From: an uncultured Spartobacteria bacterium
GTDB taxonomy: Bacteria; Verrucomicrobiota; Verrucomicrobiia; Chthoniobacterales; Chthoniobacteraceae
DNA length: 64,000 bases
Direction: 5' to 3'
NCBI GenBank assembly: GCA_903901425.1
Contig: CAIURC010000208.1
Location: 52,094-116,093 of the forward strand
This document shows, piece by piece, positions 45,801 through 52,793 of the stretch. The notes below the pieces were generated by a model. It ran no database searches, was not told where the DNA came from, and saw only the letters and a list, made by a program, of their open reading frames with translations. Every line of letters begins with the position of its first letter. Position 1 is the stretch's first letter. Position numbers and translations under genes: made by a program.

Positions 45801-45903
45801 CCAGTCACCCCTCGCTGCCCATATTCCGCCCCCCCAAATCGCTGCACATATGCTTCTGGCCAGCATGGTGCTCAACCTCGACGAAACCCTCTCCCACAAC
45901 TAA
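42820..45903 (+). CDS. Secreted PSD1 / DUF1549-DUF1553 cytochrome-type protein
   Basis: 1027 residues from the ATG at 42820 with a signal peptide; the frame is open further upstream across the AraC promoter. The N-terminal planctomycete-type cytochrome domain has a c-type heme site CFHCH, a [14 protein letters not shown] segment and a later IMPP-x-K. DUF1549 follows ([54 protein letters not shown] and a second heme-like CTQCH). A C-terminal DUF1553 has [24 protein letters not shown]. Such proteins are paired with DUF1501 proteins in Planctomycetota and Verrucomicrobiota; their reaction is not established. It is the first gene of a three-gene operon. Confidence 0.87.
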   Translation: [1027 protein letters not shown]

Positions 45904-45906
45904 CCC

Positions 45907-47364
45907 ATGCACCCCTTCCTCGACCACGCGCAGGCCGTTTCCCGCCGCTATTTCCTCGGCCAAACCTCCCGCGTCAGCCTCGGCGCCGCCGCACTCCGGT
46001 TCCTCCAAACCGAGGCCGCCGCCGCCCTCGAACCCGGACGCAACGAAGCAGGCGGCCTCACCCAACTCCCCCATTTCGCACCCAAAGCCAAACGCGTCAT
46101 TTTTCTCACCCAGTCGGGTGGCCCCTCCCAAATCGAACTGTTTGACGAAAAACCCGGACTCGAAAAATGGGCGGGCATCGAACTGCCAGACTCCGTCCGG
46201 CAGGGACAGCGGCTCACCACCATGACCGCCGGCCAGAAACAGCTCGTCATGCCGGCACGCACCAAGTTCCTCAAACACGGTCGCTCAGGCACCAGCCTCG
46301 GGGAATGGCTCCCCCACCTCGGCTCCGTGGTCGATGACATCTGTGTCGTCAAATCCCTTCACACCGAGCAAATCAACCATGCCCCAGCCATGACGTTCCT
46401 CCTCACCGGAGGCCAGATCCCGGGCCGGCCCAGCATCGGCTCCTGGACCAGCTACGGACTCGGCTCGGTCAACCGCAACCTGCCCGATTATCTGGTGCTC
46501 ATCTCCAAAATGCAGCGTCCCAGCGATCAGCCCCTCTACGACCACTACTGGGGCAACGGCTTCCTGCCGTCCCGCTTCCAGGGCGTCAAACTCCGCAACG
46601 CCAAGGAACCTGTTCTCTACCTCCAAGATCCCGAAGGCCTTCCGCGCCCGCTCCGCCGGTCCATGCTCGACACCCTCGCCGATCTCAACCAGCAGCACTT
46701 CGCCGAGGCCGGTGACCCGGAAATCCAAACCCGGATCCGCCAGTATGAAATGGCGTTCCGCATGCAATCGTCGGTCCCCGAGCTCACGGACCTCTCCTCC
46801 GAACCCGACAGCACCTTCGAACTTTACGGACCCGATTCCCGCCGCCCAGGCAGTTACGCCGCCAACTGCATCCTGGCCCGGCGCCTGGTCGAACGCGGCG
46901 TCCGTTTCATCCAGCTCTTTCATCCCGACTGGGACCACCACAGCCGGCTTTCGTCCTGGTGCACCGCCCGCTGCCGCGACACCGACCAACCTTCCGCCGC
47001 CCTCATCAAGGACCTCAAACAACGCGGCCTCCTCGAGGACACCCTCGTCGTCTGGGGCGGCGAGTTCGGACGCGGCGTTGCAGGACAGGGCGACTGGAAA
47101 AGTATCGAAGCCGGACGCGACCATCATCCGCGCTGTTTCACCATGTGGATGGCCGGGGGCGGCATCAAACCCGGCACCACCTACGGCGCCACCGACGATT
47201 TCAGCTACAACGTCGCCGAGAACCCCGTCCACGTCCACGACCTGCAAGCCACCCTCCTCCATCAACTCGGCATCGATCACGAAAAACTCACCTACCGCTT
47301 CCAAGGCCGCGATTTCCGGCTCACCGACGTCCACGGAAAAATCGTCCGCGACATCCTCCTATGA
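45907..47364 (+). CDS. Tat-exported DUF1501 protein
   Basis: 485 residues, starting 3 bases after the PSD1 stop. The N-terminus has the twin-arginine signal SRRYFLG and a hydrophobic stretch. DUF1501 is recognised by VIFLTQSGGPSQIELFDEKP, the G-RSGTSLGEWLPHLG segment, SLHTEQINHAPA, and the C-terminal LVVWGGEFGR, DHHPRCF-MWMAGGG. The fold belongs to the alkaline phosphatase superfamily and keeps an N-H/D-H style metal pattern; a sulfatase- or phosphatase-like role is possible but unproven. The DUF1501 partner usually works with the PSD1 protein. Its stop overlaps the next start by ATGA. Confidence 0.87.
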   Translation: MHPFLDHAQAVSRRYFLGQTSRVSLGAAALRFLQTEAAAALEPGRNEAGGLTQLPHFAPKAKRVIFLTQSGGPSQIELFDEKPGLEKWAGIELPDSVRQGQRLTTMTAGQKQLVMPARTKFLKHGRSGTSLGEWLPHLGSVVDDICVVKSLHTEQINHAPAMTFLLTGGQIPGRPSIGSWTSYGLGSVNRNLPDYLVLISKMQRPSDQPLYDHYWGNGFLPSRFQGVKLRNAKEPVLYLQDPEGLPRPLRRSMLDTLADLNQQHFAEAGDPEIQTRIRQYEMAFRMQSSVPELTDLSSEPDSTFELYGPDSRRPGSYAANCILARRLVERGVRFIQLFHPDWDHHSRLSSWCTARCRDTDQPSAALIKDLKQRGLLEDTLVVWGGEFGRGVAGQGDWKSIEAGRDHHPRCFTMWMAGGGIKPGTTYGATDDFSYNVAENPVHVHDLQATLLHQLGIDHEKLTYRFQGRDFRLTDVHGKIVRDILL

Positions 47365-48452
47365 ACCATCTCCCCCGCCGACAGTTCCTCGCACGCAGTG
47401 CCGCCGCCGCCGCTGCCACACTGGGTTCCAGACTCTTTGACGCCCCCTTTGTTCGGGCACAGTCCAAAACCGCGCCCGAGCATCACGGCGCTGTCATCGG
47501 CCACGGCGCTTTCCGGTACCGGGTGGACAAACTCTGGTGCAAAGCCGATCCCGCCACGCATCCCGTTCAAGACTGCCATGAAATGGTGCAGGCTGCCGAT
47601 GGCCGCCTGTTTTTGCTCACCAACCATGCCCAGAACAACGTCCTGATTTTCGACACCGCCGGCACCCTGCTCAGCGCATGGACCCTCCAACTCAAGGGCG
47701 CCCATGGACTCACCCTCCACCGGGCCCCCGATGGCTCCGAGTCCCTCTGGATCACCGACACCAGCGGCCGGATCCTGCGCACCTCCCTGGACGGCCAGAT
47801 CCAGCTGGAACTCCCCTCCGCCACCCAGTGCGGCGCCTATCCCGCCCACCAACCCTACAGCCCGACGGAAACCGCCGTCGCCCCCAATGGCGACATCTAC
47901 GTGGCTGACGGCTACGGCTCCCAGTTCATTCTCCGGTTTGATTCCACGGGCAAATTCGTCTCCAAGTTTGGTGGCCGCAGCACGCAGCCCAGCAACCCTG
48001 GCCGGTTCATGCAGGCCCACGGCGTGGCCATCGATTCCCGCAGCGGCACCCCACTTCTAGTCTGCACCGAACGGATCCGAAACGAGTTCAACTGGTTCAC
48101 GCTCGAAGGAAAGCATGTCCGCGGCGTGTACCTCCCGGGCGCCTATGTGAGCCGGCCGGTGATCCACGGGGAGCACCTCTATTCAGGCGTCTGTTTCGGC
48201 GCCAAGCCCGGCGATTACCGGATGTGGCAGCAGCGCGGCTTTGTCACCATTCTCGATGCCGCAGACCGAGTGGTGTCCAATCCCGGCGGCCATGCCCCGG
48301 AATACCGGGACGGCCAGCTCCAGCTGTTGCTCCAAGAACAACCCGTGTTTTCGAACTGCCACGATGTCTGTGTGGACACGAAGGGCGACCTGTATGTGTG
48401 CCAGTGGAACAGCGGCAAGGTCTACCCGTACAAGCTCCACCGCGAGGCCTGA
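47361..48452 (+). CDS. Tat-exported NHL-type beta-propeller protein
   Basis: 363 residues; the ATG overlaps the DUF1501 stop (ATGA), so translation is probably coupled. A longer frame starts inside the DUF1501 gene and is not used. The N-terminus has the twin-arginine motif PRRQFLAR followed by an Ala-rich hydrophobic stretch ending near V-R-A-Q. The mature protein has NHL-like blades with GRLFLLTNHAQNNVLIFD, LWITDTSGRILR, GDIYVADGYGSQFILRFD, KFVSKFGG and GDLYVCQWNSGKV. The six-bladed propeller probably binds a ligand or partner of the PSD1/DUF1501 pair. The chemistry is not known. Confidence 0.82.
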   Translation: MNHLPRRQFLARSAAAAAATLGSRLFDAPFVRAQSKTAPEHHGAVIGHGAFRYRVDKLWCKADPATHPVQDCHEMVQAADGRLFLLTNHAQNNVLIFDTAGTLLSAWTLQLKGAHGLTLHRAPDGSESLWITDTSGRILRTSLDGQIQLELPSATQCGAYPAHQPYSPTETAVAPNGDIYVADGYGSQFILRFDSTGKFVSKFGGRSTQPSNPGRFMQAHGVAIDSRSGTPLLVCTERIRNEFNWFTLEGKHVRGVYLPGAYVSRPVIHGEHLYSGVCFGAKPGDYRMWQQRGFVTILDAADRVVSNPGGHAPEYRDGQLQLLLQEQPVFSNCHDVCVDTKGDLYVCQWNSGKVYPYKLHREA

Positions 48453-48517
48453 ACCCGCCCTTTTCTCTGGCTCAAAAACCGGCCGATTCCTGACAGAAAA
48501 ATTTTTGAAAAAGAGTC

Positions 48518-48546
48518 TTGAATCCCCCCGGTTCCCCGAACATATT
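48518..48546 (+). promoter_or_regulatory. Promoter of tRNA-Glu
   Basis: A -35 box TTGAAT (48518-48523) and a -10 box CATATT (48541-48546) are separated by 17 bases, and the tRNA begins 20 bases after the -10 box. Spacing and position are right for a sigma-70 type promoter. Confidence 0.6.
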
Positions 48547-48565
48547 TCGCCCTCTCATTTTTTGA

Positions 48566-48641
48566 GACCCTATCGTCCAGTGGTCTAGGACACTCCCCTT
48601 TCACGGGAGTAACACGGGTTCGAATCCCGTTAGGGTCGCCA
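48566..48641 (+). tRNA. tRNA-Glu (anticodon TTC)
   Basis: 76 bases including an encoded CCA (48639-48641). The acceptor strands gacccta (48566) and tagggtc pair fully. The anticodon loop ctttcac gives TTC for glutamate. The T-arm ggttcgaatcc is standard. The region just downstream holds a prophage relic, so the gene may have been an integration site, but no second copy of its 3' end is found nearby. Confidence 0.95.
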
Positions 48642-48777
48642 TTGCAATCCGCTCTGGCACAGGGACTTACGCCAACCGGAAAAAATCCGTCTCGCTTTTT
48701 CGGGCATTTTTCTGAGCAAGTTGCGCTATTCCACGTATCTATGGCCACCCAGCGTACCGGGCAGGCCAGGCTGGCTT

Positions 48778-49483
48778 ATGAGCGGGCGCCGTGGGGTGCT
48801 GGCAGAGATCGAGACCCTCAATCTGTAGAAGGTGGAGCTCCAGATCGAATGGCTGAAGATCCTGATCGCCAAGGAAAGCGGTGAGTTGATTCCGGACAAG
48901 CGGCTCATCCCCGGTACCGAATGCCCCACCGTTGTCCGGACCGGTCTGCCCTCCACGGATTTCCGCGATGCCAACGAAGGCGTCGAGGCCAGCAAATCGA
49001 CCTTCGAGAACCGGCTGTGCAAGCCTACATCCTCGCTGGTCGCGTCGAATGTGATCAGGCCATGCCGATGCCTATGTCGATGGCCCATCTGCCTATCAGG
49101 CGCTGGAGGCCGTCGGCGTTATGGAAGCCGCCTATCGCAAAGCCGGGTTTCAGTTCTACTACGGCACCGATGCGGATGGAAAAGGTTTCCCCGTTCTCAT
49201 CGCCAGCTACGACGCCGACGCCAAGACGGTCGATGCCGTCCGGATCAAGAACCTCGGCACGGCCAATGGCACCACAATGAACAACGACCTCGCCTTTGAG
49301 GCGTTGGCGAAGTTCCCGTCCGGGGTGACGCCCGACTACTGCTTCATAAACCGCCGCTCTCTGGAGCAGCTGCGCAAAAGCCGCACGAACGTCACCAGCG
49401 CGACGGGCGTTCCCACGCTGCCGGATTCGGTGGCAGGCATCCCCATCGTGATCACCGACTCCTTGGTGAACACGGAGGCGTGA
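48778..49483 (+). pseudogene. Decayed phage major capsid protein gene
   Basis: Three reading frames, read one after another, give one capsid-like protein. The first (from 48832) contains VRTGLPSTDFRDANEGV and SKSTFENRLC, the second (from about 49023) contains AYILAGRVECDQA, and the third (from about 49064) contains DAYVDGPSAYQALEA, then FYYGTDADGKGFPVLIASYD, DYCFINRRSLEQLRKS and a closing GIPIVITDSLVNTEA. These resemble the major capsid proteins of Mu-like and related tailed phages. One base (G) is missing at each frame change, and an in-frame TAG lies at 48826-48828. Middle segments of the family are also shortened. It converges on the metallopeptidase gene, with 11 bases between. Confidence 0.65.
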
Positions 49484-49494
49484 TCGGCGGCAGC

Positions 49495-50097
49495 TCAGGC
49501 AGCAGGCCAGATCCCGTCCCGATCCAAGCGAACAGCAATGACCTGAGCATTTACACCGAAACGTGGGGCAATTTTCTCGGCGAACTTGTCTCGCAGAGAA
49601 CTGCTTTGCATGAAGTTCCGGACCAATTGTTCCGCTTGGGGCGCAAATTCATCGAAGCAGTCTTGAAGCCTCTTCGTGGGAACGAGTAAGCGCCCGGCGA
49701 ATTCATTGGCCTCTTGTTCGATACTGTATTTCCGACCTCCGTAGTTTTGAGTCCAGCGGGCAAAATCCGGAAGCGAGGAGAAAGCCTGTGATTGTGGAAT
49801 TTCGCGGTGGAGAAAGCAGTGGGCTAACTCGTGAGCAACGGTAAAGCGGAGTCGATTGAGCTTCCATTCCGGCCCCTTCTCCATCAGCGCATACTGCTCG
49901 GCATCGAGGTAAATCCCGGTGAAATCCGCAGTCACAGCAGCTTCCACCCGGTATTTAGACGTCAGGTCGTCAAAGGGGATTGGGTTTAACCCGAGGTCAA
50001 TCTCAAGGAAACTGAAGACATCGATGGGCGTGCGGTCGTCTTGGAGCACTTCGTATTTCGAGCGCAGTTCCTCAATGACCTTCCAAACATGTTCCAT
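49495..50097 (-). CDS. ImmA/IrrE family metallopeptidase (COG2856 type)
   Basis: 200 residues. The zinc motif HELAH lies in VAHELAHCFLHREI near residue 90, and the third ligand is in S-IEQEANEFAGRLLVP. The N-terminal half has the family LGLNPIPFDDL and FTGIYLDAEQ segments. ImmA cleaves a phage repressor in Bacillus ICEBs1, and IrrE acts on DdrO in Deinococcus; COG2856 proteins beside XRE genes are also predicted to work as toxin-antitoxin-like pairs. Here it starts 4 bases after the XRE gene, so cleavage of that XRE protein is the likely job. No signal peptide. Confidence 0.87.
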   Translation of the reverse strand: MEHVWKVIEELRSKYEVLQDDRTPIDVFSFLEIDLGLNPIPFDDLTSKYRVEAAVTADFTGIYLDAEQYALMEKGPEWKLNRLRFTVAHELAHCFLHREIPQSQAFSSLPDFARWTQNYGGRKYSIEQEANEFAGRLLVPTKRLQDCFDEFAPQAEQLVRNFMQSSSLRDKFAEKIAPRFGVNAQVIAVRLDRDGIWPAA

Positions 50098-50101
50098 GAG
50101 G

Positions 50102-50479
50102 TCAGCGCGAAGTGGGGTCCGCGGTGTGGAGTTTGCGAATATCGTCTGCGAGCCCCTTCAGCTCGGACTCGGTCAGTTCGTGGCCCCGTGCGGCCCGGAA
50201 AAAGGCGGGCAAGGCTTTCTGAAGAATGGCGCTGTCTGCCACATCGGGCGGGATCTCTTTTCGTTGGAGTGCGGCGGCATCCATGAAGCTGAGCTTCTCC
50301 TCGCCGCTCAGCCCAAAAAATTCTGCTAAACGGTCCAGGACTCCGACATCCCCCGGGGGTGGGTTTACTCCACGCTCGACCTTGCTCCAATTGCTGGGGT
50401 CGAGGCCGACCTGCTCGCAAAAGTCGCGCAGGGTCAGGCGTTTCTGGATTCGAAGCGATTTGACGGTTTCGTTAAACAT
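50102..50479 (-). CDS. XRE family helix-turn-helix repressor
   Basis: 125 residues. The N-terminal HTH (residues about 8-65) reads KSLRIQKRLTLRDFCEQVGLDPSNWSKVERG, with recognition helix around DPSNWSKVER. The C-terminal half is helical with SGEEKLSFMDAAA and a short helix ELTESELKGLADDI. It is followed at once by the ImmA/IrrE peptidase gene, an arrangement seen in mobile elements and prophages. A ribosome-binding site aaggaaagg lies before the ATG, and a perfect palindrome lies just upstream at 50494-50515, so the protein probably represses its own operon and is removed by the peptidase. Confidence 0.88.
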   Translation of the reverse strand: MFNETVKSLRIQKRLTLRDFCEQVGLDPSNWSKVERGVNPPPGDVGVLDRLAEFFGLSGEEKLSFMDAAALQRKEIPPDVADSAILQKALPAFFRAARGHELTESELKGLADDIRKLHTADPTSR

Positions 50480-50493
50480 GGGGACCTTTCCTT

Positions 50494-50515
50494 GTGTGGT
50501 AAACCTCTACCACAC
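50494..50515 (-). promoter_or_regulatory. Palindromic operator of the XRE-ImmA operon
   Basis: Perfect eight-base inverted repeat gtgtggta/taccacac with a six-base spacer, 15 bases before the XRE start codon and overlapping the ribosome-binding-site side of the leader. A TTGACG box on the minus strand at 50517-50522 abuts it as a possible -35. The placement fits an autoregulatory operator. Confidence 0.65.
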
Positions 50516-50557
50516 TCGTCAATCGGCGGCAAATGCAGCCCTTCTTCGCCCCGAATC

Positions 50558-50668
50558 TCACTGAATCCGTCGCGCAGATTCTACTCGGCGGTGCAGCAAG
50601 AAGACGAGCGTCAGCAGGTCCAAGGCATCTTGTTCGGTAATCTCCCAATTCAGCCGCGCTCCGTGGAC
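50558..50668 (-). pseudogene. C-terminal stump of a gene cut off at the IS21-type element
   Basis: An uninterrupted minus-strand frame of 36 codons reads RLNWEITEQDALDLLTLVF, then LLHRRVESARR, and stops at 50558. It begins at the very end of the IS21-type element (50670), inside which the frame hits a stop. The helix pattern resembles the C-terminus of the TIGR02391 (Ymh) type proteins, a tentative match. The 5' part of the gene was not found beyond the other end of the element. Confidence 0.4.
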
Positions 50669-50669
50669 G

Positions 50670-51216
50670 CGTCAGGGGACGGTCAAAGTGCACCAGCGAG
50701 GGTCGGAATAGGCGGAGTCAAAATGCACCACGTTGAGGGGCGGAAAACGCTCGGAGCATGCCGTTGTGAGTCGGCACCCCTGAGCGATGGCCAATATCCT
50801 CAAGGTGAGCATCCAGGAAACAATCCGAAGTCTTGCGGCGCGTGGGTGGACGCATCGCTGGATTGCCCGTGCACTGGGGCTGAACCGGCGTACGGTGGCT
50901 CGCTATGCCGTGCCGGCGGGGAGCGTCCCCAAATCGCCCCCCGGATCTGAGGGGGGCGGTGGTTCAAAATGCACCATTTCGCCCCCCGGCTTGGTAAAGG
51001 ATCCAAAGGGTGCAGAGCGGCCCCGGGTGGGGCGTCCGAGCGAGTGAAAGCTGGTCGAAAATGTAGTGCCGAAAAACGCGTAAAAACCCCGCCCAACCCG
51101 CATCAATACCTGATCAGCCCTTCAAAACTGCGGAATTCGGGCTAACAAAAGCCCACGTCCCACGTGGTGCATTTTGAATCGACCCTCCGTGGTGCACTTT
51201 AAATTGCCCCCGGACA
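50670..51216. mobile_element. Internally deleted IS21-type insertion sequence
   Basis: The ends are related inverted sequences. The left end has two copies of tcaaa[ag]tgcacca (50683-50695 and 50718-50730). The right end has two copies of its complement, tggtgca[tc]ttt[ga]a (51165-51177 and 51190-51202). The outer termini read cGTCaggggac and, inverted, TGTCcggggg. Multiple terminal repeats of this kind are typical of IS21. Inside there is only an istA start; the rest of istA and istB is gone, so the element cannot move by itself. An extra repeat copy lies inside at 50964-50976. No target duplication is visible by eye. Confidence 0.7.
50787..51047 (+). pseudogene. istA: istA transposase, N-terminal fragment (IS21 type)
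   Basis: 86 codons starting MANILKVSIQETIRSLAARG, then the helix-turn-helix THRWIARALGLNRRTVARYA that begins IS21 IstA proteins, followed by a Pro/Gly/Lys-rich linker and GRPSE before a stop. A full IstA has about 400-500 residues with a DDE catalytic domain, which is missing here. The internal repeat at 50964 is translated as part of the linker (S-K-C-T-I). The fragment cannot encode an active transposase but could still bind element ends. Confidence 0.7.
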
Positions 51217-51420
51217 AGCATGACGCAAAACGCACGAATTCAGGACCCGAAAAATCCAAAAATGGCCGCAGAACGGGATGCGCCACAGCTCCGCCAGCTA
51301 CCACATGGCTCAGCACAAGAACGCGCCGGCAGTCTCCCTCGAGGTGAACTATACCAAAAACCCAAGGTCTCCAAGGATTCCTCCAAGATCGCAGTCCCGA
51401 GCGTGTGGAACTTGGAATCC
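51217..51420. other. Gene-free stretch beside the IS remnant
   Basis: The whole gap between the istA fragment (51047) and the XylR-type gene (51421) is about 370 bases. Its first part is the right end of the IS remnant. In the remainder, several short frames exist on both strands but none resembles a protein I recognise, and no RNA or repeat structure is seen. Confidence 0.4.
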
Positions 51421-52611
51421 TCAACTCCGCCGGGATGGCGCTGCCACCCGGTTTGTGCCGTGCATTTTTCGAAAGACACCAGGCGTGACCCCGTACGCCT
51501 CCTTGAATGCCCCTTGGAGGTAGTGGGTATGCAAAAACCCGGTCTGCGCCGCCACCGCCTCCACCGTCAGGTCGGTTTCCATCAGGAGCCGCTCCACCTC
51601 TCGAAAACGCACCCGCCGGATCTCCTCCTTGGGCGACCGGTTCAGACTCGCCCGCATTCGGCGTTCCAAGGTGCTGCGTGAAACGTGGAGCCGGCGGCAG
51701 AGTTCCTCCACGTTCAGCCCCAGAGGTGCGTGGTCGCGAATGAGACGGGCCGCGCAGGCCACCAGCGGATCCTCCAACACAAACGCATCCGAAGACCGCC
51801 GCACCACGATTCCCTTGGGCGGAAACAATATTTCGTGCACTGGCGGCTTTTTCCCGCGCATGAGTTCGTCCAAGAGACGGGCCGCAGCAAAACCCACCTC
51901 CACCGCGTTGAACTGGACACTGCTCAGAGCCGGACTCGCAAATGCGCAAAGACTTTCCTCATTCTCCGCCCCGAGCACCGCAATCTCCTCAGGCACTGAA
52001 ATGCCGGCACGCAGGCAGGCCTCCAGCAACCGGGCACCCAACGCATCGTTGACCGCGAACACCGCCGTGGGTTTTGGCAAGCCGCACAGCCATTTCTTCA
52101 GCCGCGACAGACATTTTTCCCAGTCTGGAACCGAATCCATGTGGGTCTCAGAAAGAACCGTACACGGGCATCCAGCCCCCTCCACGGCGGCCACAAAATT
52201 TTGTACCCGGTCGACAAAAAACCGCTCGTTTGAAAGACCGTACACCGCAAAACGCCGGTAGCCCCGTTCAAAAAAGTGGTCCGCCACCATCCGGCCGACC
52301 TGCGAATTATCGGTTCCCACAAAGGGCCGGACTCCATGCACATGCGTCGAGCGCAACTCGACCGATGGGAGCCCCGTGGCGGCCACCATTTCGGAAATCT
52401 CTGGTGTAAAGGACCGGGTCAGAAGCCCGTCTCCATCCCAGTGGCGCAGCCATCCAGGCGGATTGGAATCCTGGGCGCGCAATTCAAGGAATGTCGACCA
52501 GGGACCATGGGCTGCGATGTAACGCCGGATCCCGGTCAGGAGATCGCGCGCGTACGAGCGCGTGCTTTCCACGAGCAAAGCCACACGGGGAATCCGCCGC
52601 TTCACGCTCAT
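51421..52611 (-). CDS. XylR-type regulator: periplasmic-binding-like sensor fused to AraC HTH
   Basis: 396 residues. The N-terminal 270 residues are a LacI/PBP1-like sensor: VALLVESTRSYARDLLTGIRRY, then V-GTDNSQVGRMVADHF, RRFAVYGL, AVFAVNDALGARLL and EIAVLGAENEE. The C-terminal 100 residues are an AraC HTH: LNVEELCRRLHVSRSTLERRM, RSPKEEIRRVRF, AVAAQTGF and the closing YGVTPGVFRKMH. This is the layout of XylR of E. coli, which senses xylose. Here the sugar is unknown. It is divergent from the cupin gene at 52794 across 182 bases and probably controls it and the propeller gene. Confidence 0.88.
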   Translation of the reverse strand: MSVKRRIPRVALLVESTRSYARDLLTGIRRYIAAHGPWSTFLELRAQDSNPPGWLRHWDGDGLLTRSFTPEISEMVAATGLPSVELRSTHVHGVRPFVGTDNSQVGRMVADHFFERGYRRFAVYGLSNERFFVDRVQNFVAAVEGAGCPCTVLSETHMDSVPDWEKCLSRLKKWLCGLPKPTAVFAVNDALGARLLEACLRAGISVPEEIAVLGAENEESLCAFASPALSSVQFNAVEVGFAAARLLDELMRGKKPPVHEILFPPKGIVVRRSSDAFVLEDPLVACAARLIRDHAPLGLNVEELCRRLHVSRSTLERRMRASLNRSPKEEIRRVRFREVERLLMETDLTVEAVAAQTGFLHTHYLQGAFKEAYGVTPGVFRKMHGTNRVAAPSRRS

Positions 52612-52793
52612 GACGGAAAAACTGATGTTTTGTGCGGCATACCTGTATTGAGCCCTCCAGCAGACACCCTACACTGGCAAAGTTCTCGCACCCAACACGA
52701 AACAGCCCCCCGTTCCAACGCGCCGCGCAGGTCTCTCCGGATTCCGGCCCGTTCAGACAATTCAAACATTCGCGCGCCATCACCAACCCCCTC

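Noticed and set aside
48422..48748. Minus-strand open frame across tRNA-Glu
   Set aside because: It reads through the tRNA gene and resembles no protein.
51122..51949. Long minus-strand frame overlapping the IS right end and the XylR-type gene
   Set aside because: It runs in a different frame from the well-supported regulator and has no recognisable domain.
48642..52600. Attachment site repeat of the tRNA-Glu 3' end
   Set aside because: I looked for a second copy of the T-arm and acceptor end downstream and found none within the accessory patch.
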